A stretch of DNA of 64,000 nucleotides from Desulfosporosinus orientis DSM 765 (GCF_000235605.1 NC_016584.1:2034001-2098000); one strand, 5' to 3'; positions 25,756 through 35,199 are shown, numbered from the stretch's first letter. Numbers and translations: made by a program. Notes: a model not told the origin generated them from the sequence alone.

Positions 25756-26052
25756 ATGATGCAGTATATTTATAGAGAAAATGGAGATGCTGCCGGGTTC
25801 GTTAGAGGAAAGTACATTTATTTAATGAATGGGGCTCCAGTAGGTCAACTAAATGGAACACGTGTACACACCATGTCAGGAGAATATGTAGGCGAGTTGT
25901 ATAGGGATATGGTAGTTGATCGTAATCTTGGGAACCGTGGGAATATTGGTAATCCAGGTAATCCTGGCAACGTAGGTTCGCCAGGGAATCCCGGAAATCG
26001 TGGTTCAATTAGTATTGGATATAGGGATGTTTTTAATAAATTAGGTCGTTGA
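25756..26052 (+). CDS. 4-fold beta-flower protein with a collagen-like tail
   Basis: The 98-residue protein has repeated short strands (IYRENGDAAGFVRGKYIY, then LMNGAPVGQL, then TMSGEYVGEL), the pattern of the 4-fold beta-flower family. A G-x-x tract follows at about residues 59-83: GNRGNIGNPGNPGNVG and more, with Gly every third residue as in a collagen triple helix. A short YRDVFNKLGR tail ends the protein. AAGGAGGATTAA precedes the two ATGs (25756 and 25759). A signal peptide is not visible, so it should be cytoplasmic. The function is unknown. Confidence 0.65.
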   Translation: MMQYIYRENGDAAGFVRGKYIYLMNGAPVGQLNGTRVHTMSGEYVGELYRDMVVDRNLGNRGNIGNPGNPGNVGSPGNPGNRGSISIGYRDVFNKLGR

Positions 26053-26063
26053 AGATTTAATAT

Positions 26064-26096
26064 AAGAAGGCATTTGAAAACCAGATGCTTCTTTAT
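26064..26096 (+). terminator. Terminator after the beta-flower gene
   Basis: AAGAAGGCAT pairs with ATGCTTCTT, followed by TAT. The rest of the gap to 26383 contains a GTTTAGCT/AGCTAAAC stem near 26111 and no gene. Confidence 0.6.
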
Positions 26097-26383
26097 GTTA
26101 AATCTTTAAAGAGTTTAGCTTTGTGAGCTAAACCAACTTCGTCTAAAAGAGGTTTACCGGCATCGGGGAATAATATAATGTAATAACCCGACTCGTTAAA
26201 TGAAATTGGTCGCAAGTTCGCGACGTCCCGGCGCAGATTAAGCAGTTAGGTTTGAAGGATTTTTTAATTTTAAATTCTAATTAGGCTAATAATAAGTAGT
26301 TCTGAATTATGCGTGTTATAGCAATAATGCGCAATTCAAATAGTTTAAGAGCAATATATTACTATTGAAAAGTGGGGATATAA

Positions 26384-27130
26384 ATGGAAACTAATTTCAC
26401 TAAAATAGCAGTACTAATTGATGCAGACAACGCACAACTGACAAAATTGAAAGCAATTCTTGATGAAATTTCCAAATACGGTCGAATAATTGTAAAAAAA
26501 GCATACGGAGATTGGAAAAATCCCTTGCTAAAGAATTGGGAAGATGAGTTAAAGCAACTGGCGATTAAACCAGAGCAACAATTCGCGTATACTAAAGGAA
26601 AAAATGCTACAGATATTGCATTGGTCATTGACGCAATGGATTTGTTGTATACAAATATTTACGACGCATTTGTCATTGTGTGCAGCGATGCAGATTATAC
26701 CCCTCTGGCGATTAGATTACGCGAAACAGGGGCGTATATATTTGGAATTGGCGAGGATAAAACCCCTGCTGCCTTTAGGAATTCATGTGATAATTTTATT
26801 TTGACTAGAAACCTTACCGATTTCAAAGACAAACCAGAAGGAATCGTTGATGACCATGAAACTAAAGAGGATTCCGGATCTCCTGACATCTCTGAAATTC
26901 ATAAATTATTAAATACTGCAAGTGAAACATCTCAATATCAAGATGATGATGGCTGGGTAAATGCTGCTACTGCTGGCAATTACATAAAACGTGCTCGACC
27001 TGATTTTGAGTTAAAAGCATTGGGCTTTTCAAAATTGTCAGATTTGTTAAGTAGATATCCAGAATTATACGAAACAAAAAAAGATACGTCTGGGAAAGTT
27101 CCAATTTTTTTATACAAATTAAAAAAATAA
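26384..27130 (+). CDS. NYN-domain RNase with C-terminal LOTUS (OST-HTH) domain
   Basis: The N-terminal 150 residues form a NYN (LabA/DUF88-like PIN-fold) nuclease domain: VLIDADNAQ, GKNATDIALVIDAMDLL and VCSDADYTPLAIRL hold the conserved acidic residues. A linker with many Asp and Glu follows, then an OST-HTH/LOTUS domain (GWVNAATAGNYIKRARPDF, then GFSKLSDLLSRYPELYE). The combination resembles bacterial NYN-LOTUS and eukaryotic MARF1-like RNases, so RNA cleavage is expected but not shown. It has a GTGGGGATATAA site before the ATG and sits alone in the accessory block. Confidence 0.85.
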   Translation: METNFTKIAVLIDADNAQLTKLKAILDEISKYGRIIVKKAYGDWKNPLLKNWEDELKQLAIKPEQQFAYTKGKNATDIALVIDAMDLLYTNIYDAFVIVCSDADYTPLAIRLRETGAYIFGIGEDKTPAAFRNSCDNFILTRNLTDFKDKPEGIVDDHETKEDSGSPDISEIHKLLNTASETSQYQDDDGWVNAATAGNYIKRARPDFELKALGFSKLSDLLSRYPELYETKKDTSGKVPIFLYKLKK

Positions 27131-27256
27131 ATATTGGATAAGCTTGGCATGGCGATATAAAAAACGAGCTCCTAATGATGGTACCATACGAACTTCGTGC
27201 AATGTTTATACTTTATCAGTTCGTACTGAAAAAAGATATTATATGGAGACTACTAC

Positions 27257-27520
27257 ATGAAAGCAAAGGACTTCAGAAATCTGATTAATAGAGGTTTAGG
27301 GAGTGGTATCCTTTTCCTTAAGGAAAATCAAAATCGAAATAGAAAATATCTGAAGGCTATTCAATATGCTTGCGTTAATAATACAGCTTTCGACCCGCAA
27401 GTTGAAGGTAGCCGTGCAGAATATTTATGGGAAGCGATTCAGTATTCAGGTTACTCTGAATACTTACAAAATGCTGTCTTAACTGCCCTTCTCACCTCTA
27501 CTCAACCCTATGAGTTTTAG
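27257..27520 (+). CDS. Hypothetical helical protein, probably truncated
   Basis: The 87 residues are helical with an N-terminal SGILFLKENQNRNRKYLKAI, then VEGSRAEYLWEAIQ. This looks like the first repeats of a HEAT-like helical protein that would normally be longer. I recognise no motif beyond this. Ribosome site: GGAGACTACTACATG is weak. Confidence 0.45.
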   Translation: MKAKDFRNLINRGLGSGILFLKENQNRNRKYLKAIQYACVNNTAFDPQVEGSRAEYLWEAIQYSGYSEYLQNAVLTALLTSTQPYEF

Positions 27521-27587
27521 CGACGTTGTTCAAAATAGACAAAAGGCGAAATAATTACATTTTTGAGCTTCAAGTGGAGTGTTGTAG

Positions 27588-28675
27588 ATGGTTGTAAAGA
27601 GAAACGATAAGTGTCCTTGTATGTCAGGATTGAAATACAAGAATGTTGTTTAGGGAAAGAGGACAAGCCGGAAGAATATACCAATTTACCCTTACAATCT
27701 CGGATGCATCGTATGATGAATGAAGGGAGAATTAAGCAATGTATTCACCCCAATCATGATGATTGTTCGGAAAGAATTGTTCAGGCTCATTCAATACAAA
27801 ATCATAAAATCCTTAAAAGTATTGCTGTCAACGGGAACGTGGTGATGATTATGCCAGAATGTACCGAGAAATCCTTTGAACTTGCTGCAAAACCTAAAGG
27901 TAGAAATGTGGCCAGCACTATTTGGGGTTTTTGCGGGTACCACGATAAAACAGTATTTCAACCCATAGAAGATAAGGATTATACTGGGAGCCCTCAACAA
28001 AACTTTTTATTTGCTTATAGAGCGTTTGCCTACGAATATCATAAAAAGCATGAAGCTTATAAGGCACTTCGTGCCAGATTAAATACAAAACCTAGTTTTG
28101 TGAAAGACGACTCGTATATTAACGTTCTTAAAGGACATGAGGCGGCATTAAATGATCTTGCTTATTTAAAAAGTAAATTTGATAAGGCTTTGCTCGAAGA
28201 TAACTACTCTATAATTGATACCGTATGCCTTAAATTTGAAGGGACATCAAAAGTAGCTGTTTGTTCAGGATTTAACTTAGAATTTGATATTTTAGGAAAT
28301 CAATTAAACGATGTTAGATCATTAGGATCTGAGCGATTGAAATTTCTAACCTTTAATTTATTTCCCCAAAACAGAGAGACAATTGTACAATTCAGTTGGC
28401 TTCATGAAGATGAGGGCTTTTATGAAGGTTTTAAGTGTCAACTATTATCGCTTTCCTTAAAGGAACAAGTAAAATTCTTGAACAACTTAATCCCCAGTTA
28501 TTGTGAAAATACGACGTTGAACCCTGATTATTATAGTGGTTTAAGTTATTATGAGAAGTGTGCCCTGTTAGATGTTTTTAGAGCTACATTTAGTCTACAA
28601 GACGATTTACAAAAAAAGACTTTATTAAGAGAACCTAAATACGATTTGTTTAGAAACTTAAATATTGGTAATTAA
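27588..28675 (+). pseudogene. SEC-C motif protein with a frameshift near its start
   Basis: ATG 27588 opens VKRNDKCPCMSGLKYKN, the start of a SEC-C zinc motif. One base later in the frame, near 27643, the second frame gives CCLGKEDKPEEYTNLP, which completes the usual CPCxSG..YK.CC pattern. The long remaining frame (to 28675) includes CIHPNHDDCSERIVQAHSIQ and CGYHDKTVF, Cys/His sites seen in proteins of this type. The 354-codon frame alone starts at a TTG with no ribosome site and lacks the motif. So the gene is split by a one-base shift that may be real or a sequence error. GTGGAGTG precedes the ATG. Confidence 0.65.
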
Positions 28676-29296
28676 AGCGTAAGATGGACGACCATAATCA
28701 CAACATTATGACTGTACAAATCGGCTATACATATCTATATACCCGTTAGGCTAAGTGTGTCCTGAAAGGATGACTGTTCAAAGTAAAGAGTGAAGTAACA
28801 GTCTGACGTGCTTTATAAGAGATGAGGGTAGGTCCCTTGGAACCGGCATGCAGGTGCAGGTTTCAAACCACCATAGGGTGCTGCAATCAAAAGTTGTGGT
28901 GCTGAACGCGTATGCTATAGCAGTCAGGTGTGCATCGTGAAGCTGAACGAAAGTGAATAGCCGGTGAAGCGTCGTTAATGGGTTTGTTGCAGTCAAAACC
29001 AGATGATTTAGCCACAACTGGGATAAAATCCGGTGGGTGCCTGCTTATTGACCGGATGGCTGTCGGCGTAAAGGCTGCAGGAGCACGATATAGGCTCTTA
29101 TAAGGAACAGGAGAAAACTGAACCTTGATGATAAGCGAAAAATCCAAGCGCTGACACGACAAGGATGAAAGTAGCGATGCAAGGTTTAGTTGCGGAAGAA
29201 TTCGTAGTAGTGAGGAGACTGCTGTAATGGCAGTGGAGCGAAGGGATTCTGTTATCTGCACTTCTGAAATTAAACAACCATAAATGGGAGGATTTT

Positions 29297-30541
29297 ATGG
29301 AAGAAGGAAAGCCGTTTGAGATTTCGAAACATCAAGTAATGGAAGCGTACGGACGCGTGAAAGCGAAGAATGGCGCAGGCGGCATTGATGGAGTAGGCTT
29401 CACTGAATTTGAGAAAGATTTGAAAAACAACCTATACAAAATATGGAACAGGATGTCATCAGGATGCTATTTTCCCTCCGCAGTTAGAGGAGTGGAAATT
29501 CCGAAAAAGGATGGCAAGAAAAGATTACTCGGAATTCCAACCATTAGCGACAGGGTCGCTCAGATGGTAGTGCGAATGAACTTTGAACCACAAGTGGAGC
29601 CGATATTTTGTGATGATTCGTATGGATATAGGCCGAATCGCTCTGCATTGGATGCTGTGGGAGCAGCACGTATGCGATGTTGAAAAATGCCATGGGTCAT
29701 TGATCTTGACGTCAAAGGACTATTTGATAATATTGACCATGCACTGATGATGAAAGCAGTATGCAAACATACTGACAGCAAATGGGTAACACTGTATATT
29801 GAAAGGTTTCTGAAAGCACCAATTGCTTTACCGGACGGTACTGTTCGAGAAAGAAATGCCGGAACGCCACAAGGGGGAGTAATTAGTCCAGTACTAGCGA
29901 ATCTGTTTATGCATTATGCATTTGATTGGTGGATGGAACATAAGCATCCACAAAATCCTTAGGAAAGGTACGCTGATGATGCTGTAATTCATTGCCGGAC
30001 AGAGAATGAAGCAAAAGCGCTGCTGGTTCAGCTCAATAAACGCATGGCAGAATGCAAATTAGAATTACATCCCGATAAAACGAAAATTGTATATTGCAGA
30101 AGTGATGTAAATCCAGAGCATTATGAACATGAGTCCTTTGATTTTCTTGGATACACTTTTCGGAGGCGCATTGTGAAAAGCAAATTTGGCAACTATTTCA
30201 ATGGTTTTACACCGGCAGTCAGCAAAGGAGCAAGTCAACACCTGAGAGACAGTATCAGAGAGATACGAAGAAACCACAAGACTGCCTCGCTTGATGTGTT
30301 GGCTAAATTGATGAATCCTGTTCTCAGAGGTTGGATGAATTACTTTTACAAATACAGTGCAGGCGAGGCAAGAAATGTGCTCAATTATGTAAATCTCACG
30401 CTAATCCAGTGTATTAGGTACAAATATAAATCGACAGGCAGAAAGCATTTAAAGTCTCATAAATTGCTTGGTCGCATTTGTATGGAACAACCAAATCTGT
30501 TTTACCACTGGCAGATGGGGCTTCGCCCGTCGGTTGGATAA
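29297..30541 (+). pseudogene. Group II intron reverse transcriptase/maturase with two stops
   Basis: One frame of about 414 codons covers the reverse transcriptase (GAGGIDGVG; SYGYRPNRSALDAV; RNAGTPQGGVISPVLANL; ERYADDA) and the maturase X domain (RGWMNYFYKYSAG). The Zn/endonuclease domain seems absent. In-frame stops lie at 29681 (TGA) and 29960 (TAG), the latter four codons before YADD. All three pieces stay in the same frame, so two nonsense changes are enough. GGGAGGATTTT precedes the ATG. Confidence 0.85.
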
Positions 30542-30544
30542 CAA

Positions 30545-30578
30545 GAGCCGAATGAAAGGAGACTTTCACGTTCGGTTC
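30545..30578 (+). ncRNA. Group II intron domain V
   Basis: The 34-nt hairpin GAGCCGAATGAAAGG...TTCGGTTC matches the catalytic domain V: lower stem GAGCCGA with TCGGTTC and upper stem TGAAAG with CTTTCA. Confidence 0.85.
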
Positions 30579-30714
30579 TGTGAGAAACTCAGGGTGAAAT
30601 TCCCTGGGTTTACTCGACTAATGGTATGTTCCGATATACCAGGTTAAGGAACAAAAAGTAGGAAACTGTGACGCATTCGTTAGATATGGTGAAATAAATA
30701 ATGGGGGAATCATA

Positions 30715-31023
30715 ATGGGGAAGTTCAATATCTTAATAAGTGTTGTTGGAATAATATATTTAGTGTACTCGTTTTTATTCAGAAAAACCGTTACAGTTTA
30801 TCATAAAAGTTATAAGAAGTTTATTTTAGATAATGATAAATATTTGAGACTACAACTTAATTTTTCTATTGCAAATTCAATGATTATGATAATTGTAGGA
30901 TTAATTGCAACTATACTGAATTTATCATACACCTATATATTTTTATCAGTAATTCTTTTTCATATTATCAATTTCTTATTCATATTAGTAGCCAAGAGAA
31001 AAGGATATATTCAGTATTATTAA
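30715..31023 (+). CDS. Small membrane protein
   Basis: The 102 residues contain one N-terminal transmembrane helix (ILISVVGIIYLVYSFLF) and two more near 50-95 (MIMIIVGLIATILNLSYTY and a following segment). A basic, Tyr-rich loop lies between them. ATGGGGGAATCAT-type purines precede the ATG. No recognised motif. Confidence 0.55.
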   Translation: MGKFNILISVVGIIYLVYSFLFRKTVTVYHKSYKKFILDNDKYLRLQLNFSIANSMIMIIVGLIATILNLSYTYIFLSVILFHIINFLFILVAKRKGYIQYY

Positions 31024-31089
31024 TGAAGAATATTCATATTAAGCGTAGGACACTTAGTATAAATAGACTGGTTCCCATTATCCATAGCA

Positions 31090-31190
31090 AATTATCCGAA
31101 GTTAGAGCACAAAAAAAGAACTCCAAGAGGAGCATAAGTTTATTAGAACGGATATGCTGGAGGATCAAATCTTCCTAACTTTGGATAATT
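31090..31190. repeat. Long inverted repeat with nested hairpins
   Basis: Arms AATTATCCGAAGTTAG (31090-31105) and CTAACTTTGGATAATT (31175-31190) match at 15 of 16 positions. Inside are CTCCAAGAGGAG and a GCAT/ATGC stem. It is either a MITE-like element or a structured RNA. Otherwise 31024-31360 holds no gene. Confidence 0.55.
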
Positions 31191-31360
31191 AAGATAGCAC
31201 GAAACCGCGATGATTAAGGAAATTTCTATGGGGATTGAATTTTTAATCTCCTGGAAATTTTAAAGAACTTTGAATGAAACCATTGTACAATATGTATTTG
31301 AAATCTTCCAATATGCCAATTTTGGACATAGCTTCCCCCTCCCCATAACAGGGCAATTTT

Positions 31361-32527
31361 TTAAACACATGCAGTTTGGATAGCCACAGGGGGAGATTTG
31401 CCTAGACTCATAAACAGTCTAGGTTTTTCTGAACCGCAGTTTGGGCATTTAGACAAATCTTTCCCAACGAGCTTTTGGATTAGTTCGAGGGTTGAAGCCT
31501 TCTCTTTAGATAATAAAGGCGTATGGGTGAGTTGTTTACAAAGCTTAAGCTTAGTGGTCTTGTTACGATTGCCAAGCAATCCATAGTGTCTAATTTTCAT
31601 AAAGCTACTTGGCAAGATATGAATAAGAAATCTGCGAATAAACTCTTCTGCGGAAAGTGTCATCACCTTTTGCATACTATTATCCTTGTAGTCTCGCCAT
31701 TTGAAGGAAACCGTATCTTTTTCAATGTTGATGATCCGCTTATTAGATATGGCTACTCGGTGAGTATAACGGCCCAGATATTCAACAACGCAAGCTGCAT
31801 TTTTAAACGGCGGTTTACAGTAAACAACCCACTCTTTGTTATAGAGAGAGGAAAGAAGGTCTTCGAATTCCTTACCATCCGAAAGAAAGGTTTGACTACC
31901 GTGGAATTCAAGTTTATTTTGGTCGTATAACTGTTTAAGGTGATATAGAAATTTACCTCTGAACTTTCGAGATAGGACTTTAACTGGAATAAAGAATTTC
32001 TTTCTGCTGTTTACCCATTTTCCCAGAGAAGATAATCCCCCGCCAGGTACAATGCAGTGAATATGTGGGTGATGCATGAGATTTTGTCCCCAAGTATGGA
32101 GAACTGATGTGAGTCCAACCTTAGCACCGAGATATTTTTTGTCAGCAGCTAGTTCGGTAAGAGTTTCAGCAACGACTTTAAACAGAAGGGTATAAATAGC
32201 TCTTTGATTTTGGTAGGCCATCGAATTAAGAGTATCCGGGATTGTAAATACCACATGAAAATAACCAATGGCGAGTAGATTGCTTTTCTGGTTTTCAATC
32301 CAGCGTTCTTTAGCCAGAGCCTGGCACTTAGGACAGTGTCTGTTACGGCAAGAGTTGTATGAAATCCGAATATGCCCGCAACTGTCACAAACCTCCTTGT
32401 GGCCGCCCAATTGTGATGTTCTGCATTTTTGAATGGCCGACATCGCTTTATGTTGAACGAGCGTGAGTTTGTGATTGATTCTATAGTCTTCGCCGTATCT
32501 CTGGAAGATATCTTGTACCTCAACCAT
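31361..32527 (-). CDS. IS91-family transposase
   Basis: The 388-residue protein has an N-terminal zinc-binding region (GGHKEVCDSCG, then CRNRHCPKCQ), the HUH motif in HHPHIHCIVPGGG near residue 153, and the Tyr-containing YLGRYTHRVAISN near 244, followed by FKWRDY. These are the IS91/IS1294 rolling-circle transposase signatures. A second zinc knuckle (CPNCGSEKP) is near the C-terminus. It overlaps the end of the recombinase gene by 8 bp. It appears intact. Confidence 0.88.
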   Translation of the reverse strand: MVEVQDIFQRYGEDYRINHKLTLVQHKAMSAIQKCRTSQLGGHKEVCDSCGHIRISYNSCRNRHCPKCQALAKERWIENQKSNLLAIGYFHVVFTIPDTLNSMAYQNQRAIYTLLFKVVAETLTELAADKKYLGAKVGLTSVLHTWGQNLMHHPHIHCIVPGGGLSSLGKWVNSRKKFFIPVKVLSRKFRGKFLYHLKQLYDQNKLEFHGSQTFLSDGKEFEDLLSSLYNKEWVVYCKPPFKNAACVVEYLGRYTHRVAISNKRIINIEKDTVSFKWRDYKDNSMQKVMTLSAEEFIRRFLIHILPSSFMKIRHYGLLGNRNKTTKLKLCKQLTHTPLLSKEKASTLELIQKLVGKDLSKCPNCGSEKPRLFMSLGKSPPVAIQTACV

Positions 32528-33384
32528 TAGCTTTGTCCAGTTCAGTCATTCGGTCAAGAGGACTTGTTACGTTGAGTGATTCAATCTTGATTAAATGCAG
32601 GTAGAAGCAGGTTGCGGTGATATCTGTGTGTCCGAGCATCTGCTTGATACGAAAAATATCTGTTCCGGATTCCAGTAAGTGGGTAGCAAAGCTATGTCTC
32701 ATGCTGTGAACTGTCACGTGTTTATCTATCTTAGCTTTAGTTGCATATTTATGAAATATATTTTGTACAGCTCTAGTAGTAATGTGTGTGCCGGTATTAT
32801 TTCTACTGTAAAAAAGCCATTCTTTTGGACGATAAGCTTTCCAGTAAGTTCTAAGTATATCCAGGTTTGCTTGTGATAGGATAGCATATCGATCCTTACT
32901 CCCTTTAGCGTTGCGAATAAACAACTGCATTTTTTGGCTATCAATATCAGAAACTTTAAGGGCAGCCACTTCACTGAGGCGAAGCCCTGCGCCATAGAGA
33001 GTCATAAGAATACACTTATCTCTCAAATTATTGCAGGCATTAAAAAGGGGATTGGAGTTCTTTTTGGGTAAAGATAGCAGGGAGTTTACGATGTTTACGA
33101 TGACGAGGGATTTTCCTAACTTCTAAGTTAATATCTAATACTTTGCCATACAAAAAACGTAGACCACTGTTATAGGTATTAACTGTTCCTGAAGCAAGCT
33201 TTTTTTCAGTGGTGAGATAGTAGAGAAACTCTCTAATATGCTCTATACCCAGTTCAGTGGCAGGCTTATCAAAGTAATCCTGAAAGAGTTTAACTTTGGT
33301 ATGGTATTCATCCTTGGTATTTTGGCTTAACCCCCTAAGTTCCAATTCGAAATTGAGCTTGGCTAAAACCTCTTCTTCTGTCAT
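32520..33384 (-). pseudogene. Tyrosine recombinase split by one frameshift
   Basis: The N-terminal part (LSQNTKDEYHTKVKLFQDYF, SAM-like core-binding domain, then KLPAIFTQKELQ) ends at 33040. The C-terminal catalytic part (YGAGLRLSEVAALKVSDID with Arg, then HSMRHSFATHLLESG with His-x-x-Arg, LGHTDI and a Tyr in ATCFYLHL) is in another frame. A one-base shift in the C4T5 run near 33050 joins them as ELQSLFNACNNLRDKC. Typical YLH tail motif is present. In IS91 elements such integrases sit upstream of the transposase. Confidence 0.8.
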
Positions 33385-33434
33385 AAACGAAAAACATCTC
33401 CTTTAAAAATGAAAGTAGCTACATTTTAAAGGAG

Positions 33435-33928
33435 ACCAAATAAAAAAGAACTGACTCTTACAGAGCAGTTCGGGCAAAACAGAGTTAAAGTATTACGAGA
33501 ACCACCGCGCCAGCGGTTTAGTGCTATCCATATAATTAAAAGTTTAAAAATATTTTACCAACTGGGCAGAAAACCAGGTGCCCTAACATGATATCAAAAA
33601 TCATTGGGAAGAAGATGTAAAGTATCACCAGAAATTCAGGTCGAACATCCCGTTCTTATGTACTTTAACGCTCAAAGCAGTCAATCCAGTTTTTTCCCAC
33701 CTACCCCTCTCCCATACCTTGCAATCCCCGTCAAAAAAGCTATAATTAGGAATAGGTGGAAATTAAAAAGTCGCCGTGACCTGAAAGTGTTGGCGCACTT
33801 CCAGGCACGAGCAGGTGTGATGGCACCTACACGTAACAGACTGTCCACGACGACATTTTTATTATACAATGCTGCCCGTTTATGCACAAGCAACGTACCT
33901 GTGCTGCGGGTGAACCAAGTATAATTGA
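33435..33928. other. Gap without a convincing gene
   Basis: Overlapping frames on both strands look random. Only an AGAACTGACTCT-type hairpin near 33446-33470 is visible. Confidence 0.4.
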
Positions 33929-34042
33929 ACGTCGCCAGGGAGCAGACTGTGCGGCTTCACGCAGCAGGAGATCAGCCTATTCCTGACCCAGGCGTCGGAA
34001 AAGAACGTTGATGGGCTCAGGTATTTAGGATTCAGCAAATAA
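33929..34042 (+). pseudogene. Short coding remnant, unknown family
   Basis: After a TGA the frame reads LCGFTQQEISLFLTQASE, then KNVDGLRYLGFSK and stops. The pattern is protein-like but too short to name, and there is no start codon. It is probably the tail of a lost gene. Confidence 0.3.
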
Positions 34043-34172
34043 CGAAGCATAGCGCATGTGTAGGGAAAAAAACCTCGCATGCGCTTTTTAATTTCCCCTA
34101 TAAAAGCAGACGGCAGGCCTGGGTTATGACCCGGAGCCTTGCCGCTGCTTGAAATAGGGGGTAGAGAATCAG

Positions 34173-34340
34173 ATGTTGGACTACCGAAAAATGTATTTCC
34201 AGCTTGCGGCTAAAGTAGCCGATGCCATGGATATCCTTTTAAAAGCACTGCAGGAGGGAGAAGCAGAATTCATGGATGCAGAGCCGTTTCCTGGGTTCAA
34301 AGTCGTTGCCATTAAAGATGAAGACCGTGATTCTGAATAG
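34173..34340 (+). CDS. Small helical protein (55 aa)
   Basis: ATG 34173 follows AGGGGGTAGAG. The product begins MLDYRKMYFQLAAKVADAMD and forms one long amphipathic helix, then an acidic tail. Similar small proteins are frequent in clostridial phage-like regions; function unknown. It lies near a divergent XRE pair. Confidence 0.5.
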   Translation: MLDYRKMYFQLAAKVADAMDILLKALQEGEAEFMDAEPFPGFKVVAIKDEDRDSE

Positions 34341-34393
34341 GGAAAGAGGATCACTCCTTGTGCTTATACGCAAAAAGTGTCAGGGGAAAGCGG

Positions 34394-34435
34394 GCATGTC
34401 CCAGGACACGACAGGTTGTTGGTCCTGGGACATGC
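34394..34435. terminator. Inverted repeat with 13-bp arms
   Basis: GCATGTCCCAGGA and TCCTGGGACATGC enclose 16 bases. There is no T-run, so it may be a structural site or an operator rather than a terminator. Confidence 0.45.
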
Positions 34436-34476
34436 TTGTGCTGGTTGTCACCTTCAGCGGGCGAAGATTTCCGCCC

Positions 34477-35043
34477 CTAACTGTCTTTGCGGTACTTATT
34501 CAGAATAAATTCTTTGAATTCTTCCAGGGCTTTTTTCGCTTCCTCAGGCAGGTCTGCCATTGGGTCGTCTGAAGGTTGAGCGGCGATGGTAGTATAAGCT
34601 TGTTGGCTTTCCAGAAAATAAGGTCTTGGCTCAATGGTGCGCCCGAAAAGAAAGTCAACCGAACAATTGAGGTTTTCCGCCAAAAGATGCCAAACAGAAG
34701 GGTCGGGATATTTTTCTCCTGTTTCAAATTGAGCTATGTCGGCTGGGGATAGGTTAAGATTTTCGGCCAACTGGTTCAGAGAGAGCCCCTTTTGTTCACG
34801 AATTATCTTCAACCTGGCCGGAAAATTATTTCCGGCCAGGACAGAATATTCCGTCCGTCCCAATAAGAAATCTGTCGTGACATTAAAATAATCCGCAATT
34901 CTTTGCAGAGTATCATAATCAGGTTTACGTCTATCTACCTCATACTGTGCATACGTACTTCGGGACAAACAAAGTATTTTGGCCAACTCGTCTTGAGTGA
35001 GTTGAAGCTTATTTCTTAGATATAGCAGCCTTTTCCCTAACAC
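34477..35043 (-). CDS. XRE repressor with two HTH domains
   Basis: The 188 residues hold two Cro/CI-type HTHs in tandem: LRNKLQLTQDELAKILCLS near residue 12, and REQKGLSLNQLAENLNLS near 85. Each is followed by the DFLFGRT-type end of the domain. A C-terminal helix (KKALEEFKEFILNKY) completes it. GTG 35043 is chosen because GGGGGG lies 7 bases before it; the longer frame from 35091 has no good site. It is divergent from the XRE gene at 35200. Operators in the shared region suggest a CI-like switch regulator. Confidence 0.78.
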   Translation of the reverse strand: MLGKRLLYLRNKLQLTQDELAKILCLSRSTYAQYEVDRRKPDYDTLQRIADYFNVTTDFLLGRTEYSVLAGNNFPARLKIIREQKGLSLNQLAENLNLSPADIAQFETGEKYPDPSVWHLLAENLNCSVDFLFGRTIEPRPYFLESQQAYTTIAAQPSDDPMADLPEEAKKALEEFKEFILNKYRKDS

Positions 35044-35061
35044 TGCACATATCCCCCCTCT

Positions 35062-35181
35062 CCTCCCTAGTATAGTCGCAATAAGCGACATTTAAAATAA
35101 GTGTGGCGAATCTCAACAAAGTCATTGACAGTCGCGAAGCGCGACTGTATGATTAAGGTAAATTAGTCGCGTTACGCGACG
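35062..35181. promoter_or_regulatory. Divergent promoters with three GTCGC dyad operators
   Basis: Three dyads share GTCGC...GCGAC: 35075-35089 (5-base centre), 35130-35146 (3-base centre) and 35166-35180 (3-base centre). The rightward promoter is TTGACA (35125-35130), 17 bp, TATGAT (35148-35153), with the second dyad filling the spacer. On the minus strand TATACT (complement of 35068-35073) has the first dyad in its spacer. A repressor could thus occlude both promoters. Confidence 0.75.
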
Positions 35182-35199
35182 GGCTAAAGGGGGGGAATT

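Larger units (their letters stand above)
28755..30622 (+). mobile_element. Group II intron
   Basis: The left edge GTGTGTCC fits the GUGYG start of group II introns. A long structured 5' region precedes the reverse-transcriptase frame at 29297. The 3' end has a canonical domain V (30545-30578) and a domain VI-like stem ending near ACTCGACTAAT. The intron is about 1.87 kb. It lies after the SEC-C gene. Its protein has two stop codons, so mobility is lost unless another maturase helps. Confidence 0.8.
31330..33434 (-). mobile_element. IS91-type transposon with associated integrase
   Basis: The element contains a tyrosine recombinase gene (broken) followed by an overlapping IS91-type Y2 transposase gene. 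Its right end has a CTCCTTTAAAAATG/CATTTTAAAGGAG hairpin at 33398-33434. The left end is set roughly after the transposase stop. Confidence 0.65.

Noticed and set aside
33604-33924. Overlapping plus and minus frames of about 100 and 70 codons
   Set aside because: No ribosome sites, no recognisable pattern, and both strands are equally open; treated as non-coding.
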